Of a stretch of 64,000 nucleotides of DNA, positions 9,802 to 19,574 are shown piece by piece. Made by a program: the position numbers and the translations under genes. Origin of the DNA: Drosophila persimilis (Eukaryota > Arthropoda > Insecta > Diptera > Drosophilidae); contig NW_020825324.1 in NCBI RefSeq assembly GCF_003286085.1, forward strand, positions 620,001 through 684,000, given 5' to 3'. Numbering within the stretch: position 1 is the stretch's first letter; each line of letters starts with the position of its first letter. The notes under the pieces are model-generated. The model saw nothing but the letters and a program-made list of their open reading frames with translations, did no database searches and was not told the origin of the DNA.

Positions 9802-12800
9802 CTAGAGACACCTCCCCTCATGTAGGACACACCACCGTGGGATGACGGCGTCCGCATGGATGCCACGTGCCAGGAGGCGCTCTCGATAGCGATAGAAGCG
9901 GCGCTGGGCGACCAGAGCCGAGGACTTTGGATTCGACCAGAGGCGTTCGGCGGCCGCACCAGCTCGTGGCCAGATGCGGGACTCTAAAGGATCGAATAAA
10001 TGAATGATCTGAGGGGGGATTCGCTAAGGGCATGCACTTACCCAAGGAGTTGTGATCGACAAACTCGCTCCACATGCACACCTCGCCGCCGAGGACCTGG
10101 TTCCCGTGATTGCCCATCGGCATGCCGCTGGCGTAGACTGTGCGCCAGTTGTAGTAGCTGGTGCTGCCCCAGAAGCCGTGGTCCAGATACCAGGCGTTCT
10201 TGGTGGAAACAATCAGGCGGTAGCCGCGTTGCAGCAGGTCCCGGTTGAGGGGGTCCTGGGAGTCGACCCACGTCTGGATGATGAACCGCTCCTTGGGCAG
10301 GAAGGTCTCAATGTATTTCGGAACGGTCAGGTGGCTGGACCAGAGGATCACTGGCTTGGGCTCTTTGATGTTGGGATACATGCGCTCGTTGATGTCGTCC
10401 CAGGCGTTCAGATTCCGCTGATGGAACTGCGACCACAGCCGGAGGAAGCTCTGCTCGCTGAGATCGTAGCCCTGGGCCCGCATCTTCGTCACGATCTCCT
10501 CCGTGTTGTTCCAGCACGGGAGAAACACCTCGTCGCCGCCCATGTGCACGGTCTCCTCTGGTGCCCCCATCTCGGCCACATCCTCGAGGATCTCCTTCAG
10601 CACCGCGTACATGTGATCGTTCAGGGGGTTCAGCTGACCGCACGGCGGCTGCACGCAGAAGCGCCGCCAGGGCGACTGATTCAGGCACACGGACATGTTA
10701 CCCAGGCCCGCCGCCGGGCCCCACTGCCACCCGTTGCCCGCGTGCGAGGGCCCATCGATCTCAATGAGGATGCGGATGCCCCGGAGGCGGGCATACTTCA
10801 CCAGATTGACGGAATCCGTGCGGGAGTAGGTCTGCGAGGCGGAGTAGGCGCCGTAGCGCTGCATCTCCGGCACACGGGTGATCTCAAGCGGGAAGCTGTG
10901 CGTGTCCACCACATGCCAATGGAGGACGTTCATCTTGGAGGCGGCCATGGCGTCGAGGGTGCTGCGCAGATACCGCAGCGGTATGAAGTTGCGCGAGGTG
11001 TCCAGGAGCACGCCGCGATGCGGGAAGGCGGGACGATCGGAGATGCGGGCGGCGCTAACGAGGAGCAGGCCGTTGGTCACGCTCCCCGCCACCAGGTTGC
11101 TGAGCGTCTCGAAGGAGTGCCTCGCTCCGTACACTGTCGCCGCCTGGATGTCCACGAAGGTGGCCGTCTCCGTGGTGCGGAGCACCATCGAGTAGCTCTC
11201 GTCCGTGCGCCAATCAAGGACGAGGCTGTCACTGCTCACAGTGGCCCGCACGAGGATCTGCTTGCTGCTGGCCAATGTGCAGTTGCGGGTGCACTCCTTG
11301 AGCAGATTGCTCACAAACAGGCGGTTCGTCTCGCGCAGGAACTGCGTGGTCACCTCGCTGGGGGCCACCACATGGAAGCGCACCTTCCACGGATCAAAGT
11401 GCACCCGCTCGTGCGACAGGCTGCACTCCTCCCCCGTCGGCATCGGCCAGATGGATCCATACTTGCCGCACGACAGCCGGCAGTCCCTTTGGCTCTCGAA
11501 TCGCTCCTCCAGATACTGCGCCCCATCCTCCATATCATCCTCGGACGTACAGATGTCCGTTTGGCTGCAGAGCCACTTTCTGAAATATGGAAATATGTTT
11601 ATGTACTCTCGGGCGGAAGACTCCAGCGATAAGTTTATCAAATTCTTCTTCGATGCGGTTCCGTTCCACTCGAAAGACCCACAAAGATTGCAGAGGATCT
11701 ACTCGTATAATCGTATATTTGCCTATTATGGAACATTTTTTACTAAATTTTGTTGTATTGTATCTGTAATTTGTAACAGCTTTATGGCTTTTGCGGTTCG
11801 ATAATGATTCGTGGTAGTGCCGCCCAAAGACCCATCAAAATATACAAAACAAATATCAACTTTTAAAGGGGATCTTTTCAGTAAGCTCTTAAGTTAAGGG
11901 AACCATAGTTTTATTTATCTTGCATTTAAGTTCGTTTGAGAATGAATTGTTCCCTTTGTTCAAGCTTAGCGGAACTTTTTGAAACCGTCTTTCAAGGTCA
12001 GGAATTCTCTATGCCATGGAATGAATATGATATATGAAATATTTATTGCATAGGATCATTAGATCTTCACTATTGCACACGAGAAAAACTGGAAAGCTGT
12101 CTGAAAAAACCACTTTTTCTCCATGGCCTGGGTTTCAATTTCACTTGATCAAAATTGGGTTAAAAGTGGATTTTGGATTGCACTTTTAATTGCTTTTGCG
12201 GTTTTAGAAAGAAGGGAACACACCGGCTGCCGCTGCCGATCGCTTCGACGCTGTCCTCGTACTGCGCCGGCGCTGCGCTAAGGGCTAGGCAAATGCAGAC
12301 AGCCAGCGTCGCTGTCGGCGTCGGCGTCGGCGTCGAGCAGTAACAAAGGTTGTGGCCGCTGAACCGCATCTTCGTTTTTAACTGTTTTAACGGTTTATAC
12401 ACCATATGCATCAAAGCGAGATAATGACAGCCAAACCATACAAATATGTATATCAAATGATTTAATAATAAGCCCAGAAATCTTAAATTCTTTTACCCTT
12501 ATCTCCGTTTGGGTTTGTAGGTTTGACCCAAAAAGGACATAAACAATGTCTTTTTATCCTTTTGTTTGCATAGAGACTTCAGAACTTAAAGAACAAAAAA
12601 AACCACAAACTTTTGTATAATTGATTTAAATTTCACTTTCATGTATTCCGAAATAATTCACTTTAGATCGTCACTTTTGCACAAGAGAAAAGCTGGAAAG
12701 CTGTCTGGAAAAACCACTTTTCCTCCGAGGTCTTGGTTTCAATTTCACTTCAGCGACATTAGGTTTGATGTGGATTTTGGAGTGCACTTTTAATCGATTT

Positions 12801-12961
12801 ATGGGGATATGGGAAAAGAGAACACACCTGCTGCCACTGCCGATCGCCTCGGCGCTGTCGTCGCCCTGCGACGGTCCTGCGCCAAGTGCTAAGCAAACGC
12901 AGAGTGCCAGCGCCGCTGTCGCCGTCGAGCAGGGATAACGGTTGTGGCCGCTGAACCGCAT
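9802..12961 (-). CDS. Hexo2: Beta-N-acetylhexosaminidase, GH20 (Hexo2 type), with duplicated first exon
   Basis: Main exon 11579-10042 and last exon 9983-9802. The first coding exon is 12961-12828 (copy B), or alternatively 12369-12224 (copy A). Both end in phase 2 and join the main exon as Arg-Lys-Trp. Totals are 617 (B) or 621 (A) residues, usual for insect hexosaminidases. The enzyme removes terminal GlcNAc/GalNAc from glycans or chitin oligomers, in lysosomes or secreted. Seen: a signal peptide in exon 1; a GH20 N-terminal domain; then the TIM barrel with RGVLLDTSRNF, HWHVVD and the catalytic pair Asp-Glu in HMGGDEVFLPCW (about 394-395); a WAYL-type substrate region (NAWYLDHGFW); and GEVCMWSE. 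Conserved cysteines are present (CVQPPCGQLNP). The upstream ORF extension before 11579 is intron. The Hexo2 assignment over Hexo1/fdl is from memory (CG1787). Confidence 0.88.
12224..12369 (-). CDS. Hexo2: Alternative signal-peptide first exon of Hexo2 (copy A)
   Basis: The ATG at 12369 opens 48 codons plus 2 nt, ending at an intact donor (CCG|GTGTGT). It parallels copy B at 12961-12828 from MRFSGHN at the start to EAIGSGSR at the splice. Copy A has an expanded PTPTPT run, from a GTCGGC hexamer repeat, before its hydrophobic core (LAVCICLALSAAPA). Splicing to 11579 keeps frame. Whether this exon is transcribed is unknown: its TATA-to-Inr spacing is shortened. Confidence 0.6.
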
Positions 12962-12974
12962 CTTCCTTTCTAAC

Positions 12975-13005
12975 TGTACTCCCTGGCTATGCTGCTCGTT
13001 TTATA
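12975..13005 (-). promoter_or_regulatory. TATA + initiator promoter of Hexo2 exon 1B
   Basis: On the reverse strand TATAAAAC starts at 13005 and an initiator-like ACAGTTA places +1 at about 12975, 30 bp downstream, with the ATG 14 nt further. This is standard TATA/Inr geometry. The homologous copy A elements (TATAAA from 12399, Inr A at about 12383) are only 16 bp apart. Confidence 0.6.
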
Positions 13006-13209
13006 CACAATATGCACCAAAGCGAGATAGTGACAGCCAAAAAAAGCAAAAAAAAACAGAAAAAAAAGTAGGTGAAATTTCACTTGCTGCAGCGACACAC
13101 TAGGGGGGCCGGCACACAAGCAAATGGGCGCAGAACTGAATGCTGACTGGAAACTGAATTAAAAACGAGCGGGAATGTTGTGAGCCGAGGCTAGGGCCGC
13201 GGCTCTACA

Positions 13210-13656
13210 TTTATACCCGATACTCAGTCAGTATGTGTGTGTTGCTATCTCGCTTCCCTCCGTTAGAGGGCGCCCACTGCACGAGGAAGAGTGTGAGAGA
13301 GAGAGGGATTGATTAAGCGCGTGGAAGGCGTAGCCACTGCAATTTCATTTGTTCCTTCTGGTTATAATAATGATCCGATCTAAGCCTTGTAGACATGCTC
13401 CTTCTCTACGGTTCTGGGTTGTTGGTTTACAGACTTGCCACACACTTTCGTCATTTGTGGGGGCGGGGCGAATTTTTGAATCCTAGTCTCTGAGACAGAC
13501 AGACAAACACATATGACTAAATCGACTCGGCTATTGATGCTGATCAAGAATGTATATACGTTATGGGGTCGTAAACGCTTCCTTCTAGGTGTTACACACA
13601 TCCACTTCCACCACAAATAAAATATACCCCAAAACTCTTTGAGTACCGGGTATAAA
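13210..13656 (-). mobile_element. INE-1/DINE-1-like (Helentron) non-autonomous element
   Basis: The element is bounded by inverted ends TTTATACCCGATACTC (from 13210) and GAGTACCGGGTATAAAA (to 13656). The reverse strand carries the INE-1 hallmark strings GGAAGCGTTTACGACC, TTGATCAGCATCAATAGCC and GAGTCGAT, followed by GTCTGTCTGTCT. Length is about 447 bp. The family call rests on remembered consensus features. Near its far end is a CTCF-like core, TAGAGGGCGC. Confidence 0.7.
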
Positions 13657-15230
13657 AATGCTGCAAAGCCGGGCTTATCGGCAGTATTAGCGGCCAGCAA
13701 GCAGCACACACTCAAGAGTGTTTGGTGACGGGCATAGTGTGAGCAATGGTGTATGATTGTAGGGGGAGATCTTCACCCATCGAACAAATTCCTTCACTTG
13801 GGTGAGTGGGTGGTGCCATGTGACACATGAGAGCGAAAGAGAGAGAGTGATAACAAAAAATACTCGACTCTATTAGCGGCAACGCCTCACCTCGCATAAA
13901 TACACCCTGCACAAAAGCGTCGCGGTCACTGGGTGAAAGAGAGTTCCTCCAGCAAGCGAGAGTGAGAGATAGCACCAGCGAGGGAGGGCCGACAGCCCAC
14001 TCGCACTCCCCCACCATCCTGTGTCGCAGGCATACATACGGAAATAATGGAAGGGGAGAGCGACGACACGATAAAATAAAAGAGAAAAGAGAAGAAGACG
14101 AACCGAAGCGTGGGCTACCCTTCCTTGCAGATCGATCATTCGCATGAGTGCCTGGCATGCGATAAACTGTAGTTACCATATCAGATTTCGATGTCCATTT
14201 CGAATATGGCATGTACAAAAATGAAAACCACAAACCATATCAATTCTTTAGTCGCAAGGCTATTCTTATGAATGTTGCATGGAAGACAAACTATGAATGA
14301 AACGTTGTTTTTCTCAGCTTATCGGCGAAGCTTATGGTTGAGTTGAAAGAGCCATGGAGGAGCTTAGTCTACAACTTGTATCACACAAAACTGTTGATCC
14401 CCAGCCGGAGATTAAACTAAAATAATAATCATCGATCGATTGTAGAATTTCCCCAACTTGTGATTAAATATAGAAAAATGTGGCTCAACGAAATGCTCAC
14501 AATGAAATAGTCCCAAATAAGAATAATAATGCTAGGAGAATATTTCTAGAATACCAATTTTATAAAAATATAAATGTACCATAATAAATAAATATAATAT
14601 TATATATTAAATATGGTAAGCGGCTATCTTCTGTTTGATAACGAATGACGGTTTCGGCGTTGGTATCCAAAACAAAAAGTAAACACCAAGCCGATAATAT
14701 TATACCAACGTCCCATTGACTCCGTATATTATTTATTACACATAAACGGATACCGAAAGAGTTGAACTTAGAGAGGAAACCCATGGCCTAATGTCCACAT
14801 ATGAGACGATACCGGGGGCTGGAGGCTATAGGCCAAAATATGGGCATTCCGACGAAGGGACATTTCCGAAGGGACTCCAGATCGGGGGCAATGTTGGCGA
14901 TAACTTTCCTATGACGTTGTTAGAGTCTCTGGGTGGTGTCGAACATACTCCAAATACTGAGGACGTGATGGCCATTATCTTCCAGACAATGCGCTGTGGT
15001 CATGTTCCATGTAGCCTCCTTAGTTACATATTTACATACAGTATGACAGGGGGAAGAACCAGTGTGGCCTCATGCTTATTTTCTTTTCCTTCCATTCATA
15101 TGGCGTGTCAGGAGGACCTCTTCCTAGGAGGACGAAGAGGTGTGGCCGGAGAGGGGCACTCCAGAGAGTGGCGACGCAAGACTCCAGGATTCAGCATAGC
15201 TTGGAAGCTGCTAAATAGTATGCAATGATT
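13657..15230. other. Non-genic region; two ORFs of doubtful status
   Basis: A 173-codon reverse ORF (14233-13712) is rich in Ser, Leu and Cys, has no recognised domain and overlaps GA-rich repeats. A 145-codon forward ORF (14791-15228, starting MSTYETIPGAGGYRPKYGHS) also has no recognised domain and no clear splice partners. Neither shows strong coding bias. 14240-14790 is AT-rich. Confidence 0.35.
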
Positions 15231-18200
15231 TCTTCACAGAATCCTGAATGCTTGGACGGGATCGGAGATATGGTGTCTCTGCATCTTTTACCGCGTTTTA
15301 CCTGCGTTTCCAATTGTGCCTTTGGAACAAATGTTAGCTTACATCTAACATGATCACAGCTTATTGTCCGGGAAGATAATAGACATAAAGAAGACCATGC
15401 TGAGCCTTGCCTAAAATGCTCTTAAGATCGTAAATATACTGTCAAACCTACGATAGATATCATTGCTTTCTGATAATTGAAGAGTCTATAGAGCTATTTC
15501 GAGGCCTTTGGGGGTATATCTGACATAAGCACTGTACCATACAATACCGTGCATATCATATCGATAAGACCACCGAACAAGTGGAGAGCGAACAAAAAAT
15601 GGCTCGTTAAAGAAGAAAAACAATTGTGGAATGTGGTGGTCCGTTCTCGTTCGTCTGTTGCTGCGTTTGTGGATGATTATTTTTTTTTTATTTTTATTCG
15701 TATTTTATTGTATTCCGGCATTCACAAATCCCATAGCCATAGAACACAAGAACTATAGTTTTATCACTCACAACCCTCTCCCACTCTGTTTTTTGTGTGT
15801 GTGTTTTTTTTCGTTTTTATTAATATGTATTATTGTTTGTGGGGGTTCTGTTCTGTTCTGTTCTGTTGGTGTATGAATTCCAATTCCATTTCCAAGCGCG
15901 CCTTTTGTGCGCCTTTCAAATGAATTATGCGATAGCGCCGCCTTCGTCCATTGTTGTTGCCCATGAGCATGTGCCCCTCTCTCCCCCATCCCCCATCTCT
16001 CTCTCTCTCTCTCTCTATGTGTGTAAAATTATAATAATTAAAAAAAAAAAAAAAAATTACTCATAAGGAAGAGGAGGGAGGACATCATGTCGAGCCATAT
16101 GGATTTGAGATGGCTGCACACCATCACGATGCACGATAGTTGCCAGATCTCTCATCATTCGTAAGGGGGTTGCATTTGCCATTCACACGGGAATGCGGAA
16201 CCCATCAAAGGTAAATAAAATCTATAATTCGAGGCACACAGGCCTCCACATCAAGACACCATCAATATATATATAGTGACATATCTAAACATATTAAAAC
16301 GCAAACTGCAGTGTCGCATATTTAACTATATATATGTATATATATACATGCATTTATGTATTTACATATAGAATATACATATTTGTATCTTATTATTTAA
16401 TGAATCACTGGTACCATATGTTCGGGTATAAACATATTAACATTTTGTATTTCCTTTCCATTCCGATTCACGCACCCATCTCTAGGCTCCATCGAATGCG
16501 ATTCCACACACATGCGAACCAAATGAGTTTTGCCCAACTCGGACAGGACTTGGCCACCAGAAGGAGGGGCAGTAGGACCTGCAGAAGTGGCAACATCATG
16601 ATGAGGCAGACAAACTGCGGCGGCTCCTCCTGTCGCTTCCGGACAATGAGGATGCGAATGTGGAGAGATGCAAAATGCTGGCCCCGTCGCCAATGATTAT
16701 GATGTTGATTACATCTGCATCTCTGCTCTGCTCTGCTGTGCTCTGCTGTGCTCTGCCCTTGCCCCCTTGCCCGCTGGTCACGTCCGTCAGTCGCCGTGTT
16801 CGTGTCCGTGTCCGTGTCCGTGTCCGGGTCCTTCATTCAGGCTTCGTCTGACGGGCATGGACTGAAGGATTCTGCTGCTTGGAACAATGCAAGATTAAAA
16901 AACTGTAACAAATTACAAGCAAAACGGCAAATGAATTACACAAAACACACAAAAACGTTGGGCAGGGGCGGAAAAGCAGGGAAAATGCAAACAAAAAAGT
17001 TCCAACTGTTGGGCGTGGAGGGCCGCTGACCTCAGTACTGGAAAGGTGCAAGAGGAAGAGGGAGGGACTGCAGCATACATATGCACATATGTGTGGAAAC
17101 TGCCAACTTGAAGCAAAAGTTAATTAACATTGTGCCAGCGGTGGGGGAGAGAGGAGACCTCTCTTCAAGGTATGGTATCCAGGGATCTCCGAGATCCGAG
17201 GACTTATGCTCCTACAGTGATCCCTGCAGGGAAAGGAGAGTAGATTTCATTATAAATTGGTCTTTAGATGGAACTCTTTTGTGTGGAATGAAATCAAAAA
17301 TTAAGTTTATCCAAATCGCTGAAGCGTGCTTTCTGCTTCTTTATCATCATCCACTGCCACTGCCGCCCCCAACCTTCTTCTCCTTCACATCGCTGTGTGG
17401 TGTAGTGTGGTGTGGTGTGCTCCCATTGTGGGCACAGATGGGCACAGGTGGCCCGACGAAGCGTTTAGCCAGGAGGGGGCTGGTCGCACTGATGTCGCAC
17501 ACAGATCGGAAGTGGATGAGTGAGGCACGGGCACGGGCACGGGCACGGCAGGGTCGGTGGTCGGTGGTCGGACGTTGTGTCCCCGGGAACCGTCAAACAA
17601 TGCAAATTGCATGAATGAATGCCATTTTGCATTTCATTTGAATGACTGACTGCCACCACCATGGCCAGCCAGCATTTTTCCGGTGAACCTGAACCGGTAG
17701 CCGAACCGCATTCTGCTCTTTGCTTTCCGCCTGCTTCTACTGCTGCAGCGGGCCTTCGCATTCTGTTTTTCTTTTGATTAAATCAAATGCATAAAATGTT
17801 TTCAATTCAATCAGAATACAAGTCGGGAATCGTATGGACACCAGGGGAATATGTACAAAAATGCGGACTGTGGAATACCCCCTTTGGGATTTCCTTCAGG
17901 AATACTTCACTGTCCACATTCCACAATGAATCTCCGTACTTTAATAGATAATTGCTCTAAATATACATACAAATAATCGGATGTCAGTAAAATGGTCCAT
18001 CCCATAGGATTTTCTAGGCCCTATTATCTCTGCGGTTCTATTAGGGACATTATTTTCTCTCTCTGGTTTCCCCTCTCTCAATATACCCATCCGTTTACAG
18101 GGAATCAAAACAACCAGTGCAGGAACAACTGTAAAAGCACAAGCGAGCAAGAGAGATAGATAGATATATAGAGAGAAAGAGAGAGAGAATGAGAGACTGA

Positions 18201-19541
18201 GAGGAAAATAGAATCGAATGTTGAGTCGACCATTCTTGTTGTTGTTGTTGTTGCTGTTGATTTTGTTTGTTTTTTTTTTTTAATTTGTGCAAAGTTTTCC
18301 TTCTTTTTTTTACACACATGTGGCATTTCTTCTTTATATACCCTGTGCAGAGGGTCCCTCAACGGAACACGAGGCAAAAATTATTAGGTTGTAGGCCTGG
18401 ATGCCTAGAGGGCATATCCTCAAGCATAGAAATTGCTAATATATCCACATAATCTTCTTTTAGGTACATTCAAAGGATTCCATTTTGTCACACAGTGTTA
18501 TTATTCGAAGGATATTTCATTATTTTTCTAATATTCTGGAAATGGATCTACTCGTAACTATGTATACTGCTTATGTAATAAAAGATCATAGAACATTCTC
18601 ATATTTTCTGAGAGAAGAATATTACCAATCAGCTCTCTATAATCATATACTCTTTCTGCTTGATAAAAAGTGGGATTACTGTGTCATGAAAGGGTATCTA
18701 GGCCTTCGTTTCGCTCAAAAAATGGGGTTGCTTCCGTTCCCCCTGTGGCTCTCACCCTTTTTGTTCTGCCGATGCGCACATACATATGTACATGAGTGGG
18801 GTGTGTGTGAATCTAGCTTTTTAATTAATTGCACTAACATTGCCCACAGCCACCACAGGCCCCTGTCCCCAGTCCCCAGTCCCCTCCTCCTCTCCCCGTC
18901 TTCTGGCTCTACCCTGTCTCTGGTTTTTTTCGCTTTTTGACTTTTGTGTTTTGTTGTTCAGATTTCTGTTTGTTCGGTTTGTTGTTGCTGTTTTGTTTTT
19001 GATTTGATAATCCAACAATTTCAATTGTTGTTCAAGTTCAAGGCCCTCTGAATGCTCTTTGATTTCTTTTTATTCTTTTTACGGGTATTTTTCTTGATTT
19101 CATTTTGATTTATTTCTTATCGGAGCGGTATGTGTATGGAGGCCGGTAAGAGAACCCCCACTCGATGGAGTGTCTGTGCATCGTTTTCGGATCAATTATC
19201 TAATTAGATTTAAGCGAAACGGCAATCGATGGACCCCAGGGATCTGTAACACCCATCTGAGCCATTAGGCAATTAGGTCATTAATAACCAGTTCTGAACG
19301 GGTTTATAAGCGGGTTTAAGCCTCTTAAAAGTCAAACGAGATATAGCCATGAGATTCAGAAAAAAGCAAAAGGCTTCGAATACTCCTACGAAGCTGGCTA
19401 CTCTTGTTCCCGGATGGGATGTGTCTTGTGTCCTTCCATCGGTCTGAACATTATCCAATCAATTATGTTTCGAATTTGCATTCCAAGCTGTCGGAACAAT
19501 GACTTTGCCCCACAACAAAACACACTCCCACAGAAAGATGC

Positions 19542-19574
<33 letters not shown>

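Larger units (their letters stand above)
12060..13042 (-). repeat. Tandem duplication of Hexo2 promoter + exon 1 + intron flank
   Basis: Unit A (about 12060-12440) and unit B (about 12664-13042) align along their length with 592 bp between the two start codons. Shared blocks include the intron flank GGAAAGCTGTCTG, the exon, GTTGTGGCCGCTGAACCGCAT around the ATG, the TATA region and AAAGCGAGATA.TGACAGCC upstream. Divergence between the units is moderate, so the duplication is not recent. Confidence 0.85.

Noticed and set aside
10052..11632. 526-codon forward ORF antisense to Hexo2
   Set aside because: It mirrors the strongly GC3-biased hexosaminidase exon; its peptide is low-information (His, Val, Ala, Gly rich) with no domain, while the reverse strand has a complete GH20 enzyme.
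11580..11641. ATG at 11641 as the Hexo2 start
   Set aside because: It gives no signal peptide and crosses a good acceptor (ATATTTCAG) at 11580; the upstream exons supply signal peptides in matching phase.
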